A stretch of 64,000 nt of DNA from Paraburkholderia heleia NBRC 101817 (GTDB lineage Bacteria; Pseudomonadota; Gammaproteobacteria; Burkholderiales; Burkholderiaceae), in assembly GCF_000739775.1 (NCBI RefSeq), contig NZ_BBJH01000039.1, positions 1 to 64,000 on the forward strand. The letters are read 5' to 3'. The number at the start of each line of letters is the position of its first letter. The first letter of the stretch is position 1. Shown here one piece after another: positions 14,659 to 24,253 of the stretch. The notes beneath the pieces are model-generated. The model was not told the origin of the DNA. It searched no databases and was given only the letters and a program-made list of their open reading frames with translations. Both the position numbers and the translations under genes were made by a program.

Positions 14659-15174
14659 TCATTTCACGATCTTGAGGTGGCCCTTGCCGCCCTTGTTGCC
14701 GCCTTCGTCATCTTTGTCGGCGGCACGCGTCGCAACCGGAGCAAGAGGCGCGAGCGGCGCAGCGGGTTCTTCGGCAGGCGCCTCGCGCACTGCGTGCGCC
14801 TCATGCGCTTCGGCTTCTTCGTGGTCCTCGGAGGACAGCACGTCGTCGGCGTCGCCGGGCGGCGACTCGACCGGGAACGCCATGCCCTGGCCGTTCTCGC
14901 GCGCGTAGATCGCGAGCACGTTCGACACCGGTACCTCGATCTTGTGCGACTTGCCCGAGAAGCGCGCGTGGAACTCGATCATCTCGTTGCCCATCTGCAG
15001 CTGGCTCGTCGCCTCGAAGCTGATATTCAGCACGATTTCGCCGTCACGCACGAACTGGCGCGGCACGCGCGTGCGGTTGTCGACCCGCACCGCGATATGC
15101 GGCGTGAAGCCGTTGTCGGTGCACCACTCGTACAGCGCGCGCAGCAAATACGGCTTGGTGGAAATCTCTTGCAT
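14659..15174 (-). CDS. sspB: ClpXP protease specificity-enhancing factor SspB
   Basis: The 171-residue protein has the SspB substrate-binding domain in its first 110 residues (start MQEISTKPYLLRALYEW) and an acidic Ala/Glu/Pro-rich linker. It ends with a short basic-hydrophobic tail, GHLKIVK, the module that docks on ClpX. It delivers ssrA-tagged proteins to ClpXP. ATG 15174 follows aaagga at good spacing; the in-frame start at 15189 lacks such a site. It follows sspA on the same strand, the usual pair. Confidence 0.93.
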   Translation of the reverse strand: MQEISTKPYLLRALYEWCTDNGFTPHIAVRVDNRTRVPRQFVRDGEIVLNISFEATSQLQMGNEMIEFHARFSGKSHKIEVPVSNVLAIYARENGQGMAFPVESPPGDADDVLSSEDHEEAEAHEAHAVREAPAEEPAAPLAPLAPVATRAADKDDEGGNKGGKGHLKIVK

Positions 15175-15277
15175 CAACAATCCTTTCACGAGGCGGCATC
15201 CACACCCACGCCGTGCACGCCGCCTCTGTTACCTGCAACCGCCAGGGTACTGCCCAGCTGCATGCCCAACTGCGTGC

Positions 15278-15889
15278 TTAACGACGCATGACCTTTTCAG
15301 ACGGCGTCAGCGCTTCGATGTACGCCGGACGGCTGAAAATGCGCTCGGCATACTTCATGAGCGGCGCGGCATTCTTCGACAGCTCGATGCCATAGTGGTC
15401 GAGGCGCCACAAGAGCGGCGCAATTGCGACGTCGAGCATCGAGAACTCTTCGCCCAGCATGTACTTGTTCTTCAGGAAGATCGGCGCGAGCTGCGTGAGG
15501 CGGTCGCGGATCGCGAGGCGCGCCTTCTCGTGGTTCTTCTCTGCGGCCTTGCCCTTCTCGTTTTCGAGCGTGCTCACGTGCACGAACAGTTCCTTCTCGA
15601 AGTTGAGCAGGAACAAACGCGCGCGGGCGCGCTGGACCGGGTCGGCCGGCATCAGCTGCGGATGCGGGAAGCGCTCGTCGATGTACTCGTTGATGATGTT
15701 CGACTCGTACAGAATCAGGTCGCGCTCGACCAGAATCGGCACCTGACCGTACGGATTCATCACGGCGATGTCTTCCGGTTTGTTGAACAGGTCGACGTCG
15801 CGGATTTCGAAGTCCATGCCCTTTTCGAACAACACCAGCCGGCAGCGCTGGGAGAACGGGCAGGTAGTGCCGGAGTACAGAACCATCAT
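15278..15889 (-). CDS. sspA: Stringent starvation protein A (GST-fold RNA polymerase-associated)
   Basis: The 203-residue protein has a thioredoxin-like N-terminal domain starting MMVLYSGTTCPFSQRCR and a helical C-terminal domain, the glutathione-transferase layout of SspA. SspA binds RNA polymerase in starvation and acid stress. Two adjacent ATG codons (15889 and 15886) follow gaggaaat. The gene lies between the bc1 operon and sspB, all on the minus strand, with 113 bp to petC, so it could be transcribed with petABC. Confidence 0.93.
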   Translation of the reverse strand: MMVLYSGTTCPFSQRCRLVLFEKGMDFEIRDVDLFNKPEDIAVMNPYGQVPILVERDLILYESNIINEYIDERFPHPQLMPADPVQRARARLFLLNFEKELFVHVSTLENEKGKAAEKNHEKARLAIRDRLTQLAPIFLKNKYMLGEEFSMLDVAIAPLLWRLDHYGIELSKNAAPLMKYAERIFSRPAYIEALTPSEKVMRR

Positions 15890-16002
15890 GATTTACATTT
15901 CCTCAATAAACCCAAAAGGCCAGCGGGCGAAAAACCGCCGAACGGTCCCTGAACCGTCAGACGGCATCTCGTCGCACCGGCCCCACGTCGGTCAGGACGT
16001 GC

Positions 16003-16788
16003 CTATTTGATATCTTTCCAGTACGCGGCGTTCAATCGCCACGCGAAAAAGCTCAAGACGCCGAGGAACAGGAGCACCCACACGCCAAGCTGCCTGCGGG
16101 TTTTCTGCTCGGGTTCGGCCATCCAGCCGAGGTAGGCCACCAGGTCGGCCACGTCGGCATCATAATCCACCGGCGAGAGCGTTCCGGGCGTGACCTGCTG
16201 GAACCCGGCAAAGCGACGGACCTTTTCCCCGGTTTCCTCGTCCGTCGTGTCCTCGAACTTCGCCGTGCGGATGCCCTGCAACTGCCACAGCACGTGCGGC
16301 ATGCTCACGTTTTCGAACACCAGATTGTTCCAGCCGGTCGGCCGCGTGTCGTCGCGGTAGAAGCTGCGCAGATACGTGTACAGCCAGTCGCGCCCTTTCG
16401 CCCGCGCTTCCACGGAGAGATCCGGCGGCGCCACGCCGAACCACGCCTTCGCGTCGTCCGGGCGCATCGCGACGGACATCGTGTTGCCGACCTTGTCGGT
16501 CGTAAACAACAGATTATCTTCGATTTGCTTCTGCGGAATGCCGAGATCCTGCAACCGGCTGTAGCGCATCAAGTTCGCACTATGGCAATTCAGACAATAG
16601 TTTACAAACAATTTGGCGCCGTGTTGCAGCGAAGCAAGATTTTCGCCGTTATCGGGTGCGCGGTCGAGCGGAATGTTTTCCTGCGCCGCGGCAGACCCGA
16701 CCCCAAATACGCATGAGAGCGTCAGCGCAGCCAAGCCGGCCCGGACGCTCACCTTCACGAGCGTCGAAAAAAGAGATCTTTTCGTCAT
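16003..16788 (-). CDS. petC: Cytochrome c1 of the bc1 complex
   Basis: The 261-residue protein has a signal peptide cleaved near AAAQE (about residue 36), a haem-binding CLNCH motif (Cys65, Cys68, His69), methionine ligand candidates in the region after residue 100, and a C-terminal membrane anchor (VWVLLFLGVLSFF). It passes electrons from the Rieske protein to soluble cytochrome c. It is the last gene of petABC and follows cytochrome b by 21 bp. Confidence 0.95.
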   Translation of the reverse strand: MTKRSLFSTLVKVSVRAGLAALTLSCVFGVGSAAAQENIPLDRAPDNGENLASLQHGAKLFVNYCLNCHSANLMRYSRLQDLGIPQKQIEDNLLFTTDKVGNTMSVAMRPDDAKAWFGVAPPDLSVEARAKGRDWLYTYLRSFYRDDTRPTGWNNLVFENVSMPHVLWQLQGIRTAKFEDTTDEETGEKVRRFAGFQQVTPGTLSPVDYDADVADLVAYLGWMAEPEQKTRRQLGVWVLLFLGVLSFFAWRLNAAYWKDIK

Positions 16789-16809
16789 GTCTTCTTCCTC
16801 GCTCGTCGA

Positions 16810-18198
16810 TTAATGGGGCTTGAACCGCACGCGCTCGGGCGGCTGCCTGAAGGTGCCAAGCGGCGTCCAGAACGGCATGCCGAGGAAGAAAGCGAAATAG
16901 ACGAGCGCGCAGATCTGGGCGATCAGCGTGGCTGCCGGCGATGGCGGCTTCGTGCCGAGGAACGCGAGCGTCAGGAACGCCAGCACGAAGATGCCCAGAA
17001 ACACCTTGTGGAAGAACGGCCGGTAACGGATCGACTTCACGGGCGAGCGGTCCAGCCACGGCAGGAAGAACAGCGAGATCACCGCCGTGCCCATCACCAC
17101 CACGCCCCAGAATTTCGACTCGGTGAAGTACATGGCGAGGATCACGAGCACCGCCAGCACCGGCAGCCCGGCGCGCCATTTGCCGCGGGCGCGCACCAGC
17201 GCGAGCAGCCCGAGCAGCGCGATCACGATCATCAGCACGATCTTGAACGGGTCGGTGGTGGCGCGCAGCATCGCGTAGAACGCCGTGAAGTACCAGACCG
17301 GCGCGATTTCGGGTGGCGTCTGCAGCGGGTTGGCCGGCACGAAATTGTTCGCTTCCAGGAAGTAGCCGCCCATTTCCGGCGCGAAGAACACGATCGCCGC
17401 GAACACCATCAGGAAGATGCACACGCCCATGAAGTCGTGCACCGAGTAGTACGGATGGAACGGGATGCCGTCGAGCGGCACGCCGTTGGCGTCCTTCTTC
17501 TCCTTGATCTCGATACCGTCCGGATTGTTCGAGCCCACTTCGTGCAGCGCGATGATGTGACAGATCACGAGCCCGACCAGCACCAGCGGAATGGCGATCA
17601 CGTGGAACGCGAAGAAGCGGTTCAGCGTGACGTCCGACACCACGTAGTCGCCGCGAATCCACAGCGAGAGGTCCGGGCCGATGAAGGGAATCGCCGAGAA
17701 CAGGTTCACGATCACCTGCGCGCCCCAGAACGACATCTGGCCCCACGGCAGCAGATAGCCGAAGAACGCCTCGGCCATCAGGCACAGGAAAATCGCGCAG
17801 CCGAAGATCCACACGAGCTCGCGCGGCTTGCGGTACGAGCCGTACAGCAGCCCGCGGAACATGTGCAGGTACACGACCACGAAGAACATCGACGCGCCCG
17901 TGGAGTGCATGTAGCGAATCAGCCAGCCCCACGGCACCTCGCGCATGATGTACTCGACCGACGCGAACGCAAGCGTCGCGTCGGGCTTGTAGTTCATGGT
18001 GAGGAAAATGCCGGTGACGATCTGGTTCACCAGCACGAGCAGCGCGAGCGAGCCGAAGAAGTACCAGAAGTTGAAATTCTTCGGCGCGTAGTATTCGGAA
18101 GCATGAGCGCGCCAACTCGCCGTCATCGGGAAGCGCTTGTCGATCCAGCCTTGCAGCCCGGTCGTTTCCACCCCATCCTTTTCGGTTCCCGTCGCCAT
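16810..18198 (-). CDS. petB: Cytochrome b of the bc1 complex
   Basis: The 462-residue protein has the eight-helix cytochrome b layout, histidine haem ligands in RYMHSTGASMFF and FFAFHVIAIP, and the quinol-site PEWY-type motif present as PVWYFTAFY. It oxidises quinol and moves electrons across the membrane through two b haems. ATG 18196-18198 shares its A with the Rieske stop (TGATG), so the two are co-translated; the open frame further upstream is antisense-free run-on, not part of the protein. Confidence 0.96.
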   Translation of the reverse strand: MATGTEKDGVETTGLQGWIDKRFPMTASWRAHASEYYAPKNFNFWYFFGSLALLVLVNQIVTGIFLTMNYKPDATLAFASVEYIMREVPWGWLIRYMHSTGASMFFVVVYLHMFRGLLYGSYRKPRELVWIFGCAIFLCLMAEAFFGYLLPWGQMSFWGAQVIVNLFSAIPFIGPDLSLWIRGDYVVSDVTLNRFFAFHVIAIPLVLVGLVICHIIALHEVGSNNPDGIEIKEKKDANGVPLDGIPFHPYYSVHDFMGVCIFLMVFAAIVFFAPEMGGYFLEANNFVPANPLQTPPEIAPVWYFTAFYAMLRATTDPFKIVLMIVIALLGLLALVRARGKWRAGLPVLAVLVILAMYFTESKFWGVVVMGTAVISLFFLPWLDRSPVKSIRYRPFFHKVFLGIFVLAFLTLAFLGTKPPSPAATLIAQICALVYFAFFLGMPFWTPLGTFRQPPERVRFKPH

Positions 18199-18818
18199 CA
18201 CGCTTCTCCTTTTTCGTCCCGGCCGATCACGATCTGCGTCGGGGACGCGAACATGTAGCGGGGAATATCGAGGTTTTGCGGCGCCGGCTTGTTCTTGAAC
18301 ACACGGCCGGAGAGATCGTAGGTGGAGCCGTGGCACGGGCACAGGAAACCGCCCGGCCAGCTGTCGGGCAGGTTCGGCTGCGGGCCTTCCTGAAAGCGCG
18401 GCGTGGGCGTGCAGCCCAGATGGGTGCAGACGGCCACGGCCACGAGAATGTTCTGATGCTCGGCGCGCGAACGGTATTCGTTCATGCAGTACTCCGGCAT
18501 CGGCATCGAGAACGGGTGCTCGGAGTTCGGGTCGGCCAGATCGGGATCGGCTTTCTTCACGTCGGCCATCATGCGATCCGTACGGTTCAGGATCCACACG
18601 GGCTTGCCGCGCCAGGCCACGGTCATGAGCGAGCCGGGCTGCAGATTCGTGATGTCGACTTCGACAGGCGCGCCGGCGGCGCGGGCTTTTTCGGATGGTG
18701 CAAAGGAACCTACGAAGGGTACGACAGTGGCCACGCCTCCAATGCCACCTGCTACGGACGTCGCAATCAGCCAGGTTCGGCGGCTGCCGTCGACGCGGTC
18801 ATTCTCGTTGTCTCGCAT
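18198..18818 (-). CDS. petA: Rieske iron-sulfur subunit of the bc1 complex
   Basis: The 206-residue protein carries a Tat-like leader with two arginines (SRRTWLIATS), an N-terminal anchor, and the two cluster-binding loops CTHLGC and CPCHGS in the C-terminal domain. It takes the first electron from quinol. Export of the folded protein depends on the Tat system, whose genes are coded 2.3 kb away at 21149-22877. It is the first gene of petABC; the 237 bp upstream hold no other gene and should contain the promoter. Confidence 0.95.
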   Translation of the reverse strand: MRDNENDRVDGSRRTWLIATSVAGGIGGVATVVPFVGSFAPSEKARAAGAPVEVDITNLQPGSLMTVAWRGKPVWILNRTDRMMADVKKADPDLADPNSEHPFSMPMPEYCMNEYRSRAEHQNILVAVAVCTHLGCTPTPRFQEGPQPNLPDSWPGGFLCPCHGSTYDLSGRVFKNKPAPQNLDIPRYMFASPTQIVIGRDEKGEA

Positions 18819-19055
18819 CACATCGCCCCACTTCTGAGTTGGATTTTTCCGTCACGCCAGCTTACCCGCGGTGCTGCCGAACGCTAGTTTGCTCGAATGG
18901 AGTTGGCATTTACAAGGGGCGTCCTCCAAAAAGCCTCGGAAGTCCTTGATATCTCGGGGTTTTCCCGCAGAAAAGAGGGCCACTTTCTTTTCAGTTTGTA
19001 AATGCCCGATGAATAAAACGATGCTGCATCACGACAATTGGCGCCGGATGCCCAA

Positions 19056-19802
19056 TCAAACGGGATTGTCGATATCGATGAAAAGATGCTCGATATTGAA
19101 CGCTTCCGAGAGGTGCGCGCCCACTGCCTGCACACCGAAGCGCTCGGTAGCGTGGTGGCCCGCAGCGAGGAACGCCACGCCGCTTTCCGCAGAGGTGTGC
19201 GTGGTCGGCTCGGAGATCTCGCCGGTGAGGAAGACGTCGGCGCCGGCCTCGATCGCGGCGTCGAAGAGACTTTGTGCCGCACCCGTACACCAGGCCACGC
19301 GGCGCAGTTGCCAGTCTGGGTCGCCGAGCACGAGCGGCGTGCGGCCGAGCGTCTGCTCGACCTCGGCAGTAAAGTGCGCGAGCGTGATCGGCATGGGCAG
19401 CGTGGCCATCCAGCCCAGATCCTGATCGCCGAAGCGTTGTTCGCCGATCCAGCCGAACCGGGCGCCCAACTGCGCGTTATTGCCCAGTTCAGGATGGCTG
19501 TCGAGCGGCAGATGGTAGGCGAACAGGTTGATATCGTTGGCGAGCAGCGTCTTCAGGCGCCGGTACTTGCGGCCCGTAATTTGCGGCGCTTCGTTTTTCC
19601 AGAAGTAGCCGTGATGCACGAGCACGGCGTCGGCGCCCCACTCGAGCGCGGCTTCGAGGAAGGCGAGCGATGCGGTCACGCCCGTGGCGATCTTCTCCAC
19701 GCGCCGCCGCCCTTCGACCTGCAGGCCATTGGGGCAGTAGTCCTTGAACCGCGCGGATTCCAGAAGATTGTTCAGATACAATTCCAGTTCGATCCGATCC
19801 AT
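19056..19802 (-). CDS. Nif3-like dinuclear metal-centre protein
   Basis: The 248-residue length and metal-ligand motifs (LVHHGYFW near residue 62, GHHATERFG near residue 217) match the NIF3/YbgI family, proteins with a two-metal site. Suggested roles are GTP cyclohydrolase-like chemistry or lesion repair, none certain. The start ATG 19802 follows agagga. Its start codon is only 19 bp from that of the protease gene on the other strand, so their promoters must overlap coding sequence. Confidence 0.85.
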   Translation of the reverse strand: MDRIELELYLNNLLESARFKDYCPNGLQVEGRRRVEKIATGVTASLAFLEAALEWGADAVLVHHGYFWKNEAPQITGRKYRRLKTLLANDINLFAYHLPLDSHPELGNNAQLGARFGWIGEQRFGDQDLGWMATLPMPITLAHFTAEVEQTLGRTPLVLGDPDWQLRRVAWCTGAAQSLFDAAIEAGADVFLTGEISEPTTHTSAESGVAFLAAGHHATERFGVQAVGAHLSEAFNIEHLFIDIDNPV

Positions 19803-19821
19803 ATAATCCTCTAATCTTCAG

Positions 19822-21036
19822 ATGCTTAGACGCTTTTGGCTGTTCTTCGCCCAGGCGGTGACGGTCCTGCTGGCGTTGATGTTCATCATCGCCACGCTCA
19901 AACCACAGTGGCTGCAGCACCAGGGGCAGTTCGGCAAGCAGCTTGCCGAACCGATCGTCGCACTGCGGGAAGTGGCGCCAGGCATCGGTTCAGGCGCCGC
20001 CCAGGGCTCCTATGCGGACGCCGCCCAGAAGGCCATGCCCGCGGTAGTGAACGTGTTCTCGAGCAAGGATGGGTCGCTGCCGCCCGATCCCCGCCAGAAC
20101 GATCCGCTATTTCGCTACTTCTTCGGCGATCGCAACAAAAATCAGAAACAGCAGGAGCAGCCTGCCGCCAACCTCGGTTCGGGCGTCATTGTCAGTCCGG
20201 ACGGTTACATTCTAACGAACCAGCACGTAATCGACGGCGCGGACCAGATCGAAATCGCGCTTTCCGACGGCCGCACCACCAACGCCAAGGTGATCGGCAT
20301 CGACCCGGAAACCGATCTCGCGGTGCTCAAGATCAATCTGCCGAACCTGCCCACCATCACGCTCGGCCGCATGGACCAGACGCGCGTGGGCGACGTCGTG
20401 CTCGCCATCGGCAACCCGTTCGGCGTGGGCCAGACGGTCACCATGGGCATCATCAGCGCGCTGGGCCGCAATCACCTCGGCATCAACACGTTCGAGAATT
20501 TCATTCAAACCGATGCGCCGATCAATCCGGGCAACTCCGGCGGCGCGCTCGTCGACGTGAACGGCAACCTGCTCGGCATCAACACGGCCATCTATTCGCG
20601 CTCGGGCGGCTCGCTCGGCATCGGCTTCGCGATCCCCGTCTCCACGGCGCGCAGCGTGCTGGAGAGCATCATCACCTCGGGGTCGGTCACGCGCGGCTGG
20701 ATCGGCGTGGAGCCACAGGATGTGACGCCGGAGATCGCCGACTCGTTCGGGCTAAAGGAGAAGTCGGGCGCGATCGTCGCGGGCGTGCTGCAGGGCGGCC
20801 CCGCCGACAAAGCCGGCATCAAGCCCGGCGACGTCCTGACCTCGGTGAACGGTGAGGCCATCACCGACACCACGCGCCTTCTGAACGTCATCGCGCAGAT
20901 CAAGCCGGGCACCGACGCGAAGATCCACCTCGTGCGCAAGAACAAGGACATGGATCTCGACGTGCTGATCGGCAAGCGCCCGCCGCCGCCGAAGCAGCCG
21001 GCTCAGGAAGACGGCGAAGGCGACGACGGCGGTTGA
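19822..21036 (+). CDS. DegS/DegQ-type periplasmic serine protease
   Basis: The 404-residue protein has an N-terminal membrane anchor (FFAQAVTVLLALMFII), a trypsin-like domain with His135, Asp165 and Ser239 (GNSGGAL), and one PDZ domain at about residues 295-380. A single PDZ plus an uncleaved anchor is the DegS pattern, a sensor protease that starts the sigma-E envelope stress response. The C-terminus is proline- and acid-rich. No sigma-E regulator genes are adjacent, so it could also be a general quality-control protease. Confidence 0.88.
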   Translation: MLRRFWLFFAQAVTVLLALMFIIATLKPQWLQHQGQFGKQLAEPIVALREVAPGIGSGAAQGSYADAAQKAMPAVVNVFSSKDGSLPPDPRQNDPLFRYFFGDRNKNQKQQEQPAANLGSGVIVSPDGYILTNQHVIDGADQIEIALSDGRTTNAKVIGIDPETDLAVLKINLPNLPTITLGRMDQTRVGDVVLAIGNPFGVGQTVTMGIISALGRNHLGINTFENFIQTDAPINPGNSGGALVDVNGNLLGINTAIYSRSGGSLGIGFAIPVSTARSVLESIITSGSVTRGWIGVEPQDVTPEIADSFGLKEKSGAIVAGVLQGGPADKAGIKPGDVLTSVNGEAITDTTRLLNVIAQIKPGTDAKIHLVRKNKDMDLDVLIGKRPPPPKQPAQEDGEGDDGG

Positions 21037-21074
21037 TTGCACAGCGCGGGCGGGGCATCGCGCCCTGCCCGCAA

Positions 21075-21133
21075 GCAGGAAAGCAAAAGGCCGCGAATGA
21101 ACTGACTGGGGTTCGCGGCCTTTGCTTTCCTGC
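21075..21133. terminator. Bidirectional terminator between the protease gene and tatC
   Basis: Arms 21075-21097 and 21112-21133 are complementary over 22 bp apart from one extra A, with a 14-nt loop. Convergent genes end on both sides. The A/T-rich part of the stem (aaagcaaaa/tttgcttt) gives weak T-runs in both directions. Confidence 0.8.
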
Positions 21134-21148
21134 GCCGAGCCCGCGGGG

Positions 21149-21931
21149 CTAGCTCGCCGCCTGACTCTCGTCCGCTGGCTTCTTCTCGCCCGTGCCGATG
21201 AAGATACGCGCCGCGATAATGCCGGCCTCATAGAGGAGGATGAGCGGCAGCGCGAGAATGAGTTGCGAGAACACGTCCGGCGGCGTCACCACGGCCGCGA
21301 CGATGAACGCGCCGACGATCACGTAGGGCCGGATCTGCTTGAGCTTCTTCACGGTGACGACGCCCATGCGCACGAGCAGCACGACGATGATCGGCACCTC
21401 GAAGGTCACGCCGAACGCGATGAACATGGTGAGCACGAAGCTTAGGTAATTGTCGATGTCGGTCGTCATCTCCGCGCCGAGCGGCGCGTTGTAGTGCGCC
21501 ATCACGCGGAAAATGGTCGGGAACACCACGAAATACGCGAACGCCATGCCGCACAGGAAGAGCGTGTAGCTGCTCGCCACGAGCGGGGCGACGAGCTTCT
21601 TTTCGTGCTGGTAGAGGCCTGGGGCGACGAACGCCCAGATCTGGTAGAGCACGACCGGCAGCGCGATCACGAAGGCCACGAGCATCGTGACCTTCATGGG
21701 CACGAAGAACGAGCCGGTCACGTCGGTGACGATCATCTTGCCGTCGCGCGGCAGGTTCTGCATGAGCGGACGCGCAAGCAGACGGAATATGTCGGGCGCC
21801 CAGTAGACGAGCCCGAGGAACACGACGATCACAGCGATGCCTGCGCGAATGATACGGTCGCGCAACTCGACGAGATGGGAAATGAAGGTCTCTTCGGAGC
21901 CTTCTTCCAGTTTTTGCTGGGGGTCGCTCAC
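21149..21931 (-). CDS. tatC: Twin-arginine translocase subunit TatC
   Basis: The 260-residue protein has six membrane spans and conserved TatC features: the N-terminal SHLVELRDR segment and the FxxP-type loop before the third span. It is the receptor for twin-arginine signal peptides. It follows tatB by 45 bp and ends the tatABC operon. The Rieske protein coded nearby is an expected substrate. Confidence 0.95.
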   Translation of the reverse strand: MSDPQQKLEEGSEETFISHLVELRDRIIRAGIAVIVVFLGLVYWAPDIFRLLARPLMQNLPRDGKMIVTDVTGSFFVPMKVTMLVAFVIALPVVLYQIWAFVAPGLYQHEKKLVAPLVASSYTLFLCGMAFAYFVVFPTIFRVMAHYNAPLGAEMTTDIDNYLSFVLTMFIAFGVTFEVPIIVVLLVRMGVVTVKKLKQIRPYVIVGAFIVAAVVTPPDVFSQLILALPLILLYEAGIIAARIFIGTGEKKPADESQAAS

Positions 21932-21976
21932 ACCGGCCCTCTGTTGGAAATGGTCGTGCGCAAAGGCGGATCCGCG

Positions 21977-22537
21977 TCAGAAGAACCGGGTGGGCCGGCG
22001 CAGGCTCGCCGGCGTGTGCTGCGCCACGCGCGCAGCGCCCGATTGCACCCGCGTGCGGCGCAGCGTGGCGCGTTTGTACCAGACCGGCGCGGCGCTCTGC
22101 TTGACGCGCCAGTTCTTGCGCCTGGCACCGCTCGCGCCCGCCTGGCCGGTGCGCCATCCCGATTGCGTGGCGACGCCCTCTACGACATTGGCGGCGGCGC
22201 CTTCCAGGCTGGCAGGATCCGCTCCGCCTGCGATGCTCGGCGACACCGACGTGCCCGCATTCCACGCGTCGTTCAATTCGGTTTCATGCTTGCGCAGATT
22301 CTCCTGAACGTTCTTCTCGACGTTCTGCGCCGCCGTTTCGAACTCGGTCTTCATGCGGCGCAACTCGTCGAGTTCGATCTCGCGCGTGACTTCCGCCTTG
22401 ACGTCGTTGATATAGCGCTGCGCGCGCCCGAACAGCGCGCCGGCCGTGCGTGCGACCCGCGGCAGCCGCTCCGGCCCGAGAACGACCAGCGCGACGACGC
22501 CGATCAGCGCCATCTTGGTTAAACCGAGATCGAGCAT
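21977..22537 (-). CDS. tatB: Twin-arginine translocase subunit TatB
   Basis: The 186-residue protein opens with the TatB signature MLDLGLTKMALIGVVALVVLG followed by PERLPR, an amphipathic helix and a long coiled region to about residue 100. The last 80 residues are poorly conserved, rich in alanine and arginine, and longer than in E. coli. TatB forms the substrate receptor with TatC. tatA lies 97 bp upstream. Confidence 0.93.
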   Translation of the reverse strand: MLDLGLTKMALIGVVALVVLGPERLPRVARTAGALFGRAQRYINDVKAEVTREIELDELRRMKTEFETAAQNVEKNVQENLRKHETELNDAWNAGTSVSPSIAGGADPASLEGAAANVVEGVATQSGWRTGQAGASGARRKNWRVKQSAAPVWYKRATLRRTRVQSGAARVAQHTPASLRRPTRFF

Positions 22538-22634
22538 GAATGGAGTTTTCCGTCAGCCTTGGCTGCCTTAGTGGAAACGAGCTGGAAACAAGCGGAACAA
22601 CCCGTGGCGGCGAGAACAACGGCCGCCACGCGTT

Positions 22635-22877
22635 TTAGCGGTAGTCGTTCGAGCGCTGTGTCTTGTCCTTGGCTTCGACGTCGACTGCACCGCCGTCGGC
22701 CGGCAGTTCGCGCTTTTGCGTGTCGGCACCGGCGCCTTCGCTCTCACGCATGCCTTCCTTGAAACCCTTCACCGCACCGCCCAGATCGCTACCGATATTG
22801 CGCAGCTTCTTGGTGCCGAAGACGAGCGCAACGATCAACAAGACGATCAGCCAGTGCCAAATGCTCAACGAACCCAT
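22635..22877 (-). CDS. tatA: Twin-arginine translocase subunit TatA
   Basis: The 80-residue protein has one N-terminal span ([21 protein letters not shown]) and an amphipathic helix with [15 protein letters not shown], the TatA hallmark. It forms the pore by oligomerising. ATG 22877 follows aaggagaga, which fixes the start; the longer frame from 22907 is not needed. It begins the tatABC operon. Confidence 0.95.
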   Translation of the reverse strand: MGSLSIWHWLIVLLIVALVFGTKKLRNIGSDLGGAVKGFKEGMRESEGAGADTQKRELPADGGAVDVEAKDKTQRSNDYR

Positions 22878-23036
22878 GATTGACTCTCTCCTTAACCCCG
22901 CCGCCACGCGGCCTGCGCAGCGCGATAAATTGTGCCTGTCCGATGTTGCATGGACGTGGCGTGCGACCCTTTAGCCCGATGCTTCACTGAGACCACGCCA
23001 TCCGTCATTTATACCGATTTCCACCGCCGCCGACAC

Positions 23037-23405
23037 TCAGCCCATGCGGTGCCACGGACGCGGTCCGGCCAGCAAATGCGCGTGCAGATGGTAGACCTCC
23101 TGCCCGCCGCCCGGCCCCGTATTCACCACCGTGCGAAACCCGGTTTCGCCGCCCGTGTACGAGACGCCCAGCTCTTTGGCGAGCCGCGCGACCAATACGA
23201 ACATTCTACCAAGCAGCGGGGCGTCGTTTTCACCGCAATCGGCAAGGGTGGGAATATGCTGGCGCGGAATCACGAGGACGTGAGTTTCGGCTGCAGGCCG
23301 GATGTCGCGGAAGGCGACGAATTCGTCGTCCTCGTACACCCGCGTGCTGGGGATATGGCCATCGGCGATCTTGCAGAAGAGACAGGTGCTGCGGTCGTGA
23401 CTCAT
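23037..23405 (-). CDS. HIT-family nucleotide hydrolase (HinT-like)
   Basis: The 122-residue protein has the histidine triad HLHAHLL near its C-terminus and an N-terminal CLFCKI metal-binding pair, typical of HinT purine nucleoside phosphoramidases. Start ATG 23405 (MSHDRS) is preferred over the in-frame start at 23423. It lies between the DUF4870-like gene and tatA on the same strand. Confidence 0.9.
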   Translation of the reverse strand: MSHDRSTCLFCKIADGHIPSTRVYEDDEFVAFRDIRPAAETHVLVIPRQHIPTLADCGENDAPLLGRMFVLVARLAKELGVSYTGGETGFRTVVNTGPGGGQEVYHLHAHLLAGPRPWHRMG

Positions 23406-23447
23406 GGTGCTCCTGGTGAGCAAAGCCGCACGTGGCCCCGCCAGCCC

Positions 23448-23849
23448 TCAGAACCAGGCGCGCGGATTGTGCAGCGGCTTGTTGTCGTACAAGTACAGCC
23501 AGCCTTTGATGATACGGTACAACGTCCAGATTGCGACAGCCCACAAAATTGGAATGCCGACCAGCACGAAGATGAGCACGCCGCCGATCAGGTGGCCGGC
23601 CAGCCCGAGCCAGAACGTGCGGATTTGCCACGTGAAGTGCTGCTCATAGGGCGTGCCGAGCGCTTCGTCGCGTTTGAGGTAATTCAGGATGATGGCCACC
23701 AGCACCGAAATGCCGCCGGTCAGCCAGTACACCGCATAGAGCGCGTACAGCACGTGCGTGAAAGTCCGCAGGCTGCGCAACCGGTCCGCGTCAGCGCCGT
23801 TGCGGTACGAAGGGGGCGGATAGTCGCCAGACGTGGACATGTCGTTCAT
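23448..23849 (-). CDS. Small membrane protein, DUF4870-like
   Basis: The 133-residue protein has three to four hydrophobic segments (about 28-55, 80-105 and 105-118) after a short polar N-terminus. The pattern fits the DUF4870 family of unknown function. It sits between hisE and the HIT gene, both on the same strand, and is likely co-transcribed with the end of the his cluster. Confidence 0.75.
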   Translation of the reverse strand: MNDMSTSGDYPPPSYRNGADADRLRSLRTFTHVLYALYAVYWLTGGISVLVAIILNYLKRDEALGTPYEQHFTWQIRTFWLGLAGHLIGGVLIFVLVGIPILWAVAIWTLYRIIKGWLYLYDNKPLHNPRAWF

Positions 23850-23884
23850 CTCCCTCTGTGTAGCGCCGTGCGCGCCGTAGCGCC

Positions 23885-24253
23885 TCAGTCGCCGGTCTCT
23901 TCGCGCTCGCGGCTCTTGCGCAGCGCCTTTTCCTCGAGCCCCGAAAGGCCTTCGCGGCGTTCGAGTTCCGCGAGCACGTCGGCGGGACTCAGATCAAAGT
24001 GCGAGAGCGTGACGAGGCAATGGAACCACAGGTCGGCCATCTCGCCGACCAGCGCCTTCGGTGCGCCGCCCTGGCGCACGTCCTTGGCGGCCAGCACGAC
24101 TTCGGTCGCCTCTTCGCCGACCTTCTTGAGCACCGCGTCGTCGCCCTTGTGAAAGAGGCGCGCGACGTAGGAGGCGTCCGGATCGCCGCCCTTGCGGCTG
24201 TCGATCACCGCCGCGAGGCGCAGCAGGGTGTCGTGGGTGTTCAGTTGCGTCAT
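23885..24253 (-). CDS. hisE: Phosphoribosyl-ATP pyrophosphohydrolase
   Basis: The 122-residue protein has the all-alpha MazG-like fold with the [15 protein letters not shown] motif that binds magnesium and pyrophosphate. It catalyses the second step of histidine synthesis. Its ATG overlaps the hisI stop in ATGA, so both activities, fused in many bacteria, are made from coupled genes here. Confidence 0.95.
   Translation of the reverse strand: MTQLNTHDTLLRLAAVIDSRKGGDPDASYVARLFHKGDDAVLKKVGEEATEVVLAAKDVRQGGAPKALVGEMADLWFHCLVTLSHFDLSPADVLAELERREGLSGLEEKALRKSREREETGD

Noticed and set aside
16813-18258. A 481-residue plus-strand frame opposite cytochrome b
   Set aside because: It is antisense of petB, rich in His/Arg/Glu and without protein-like segments.
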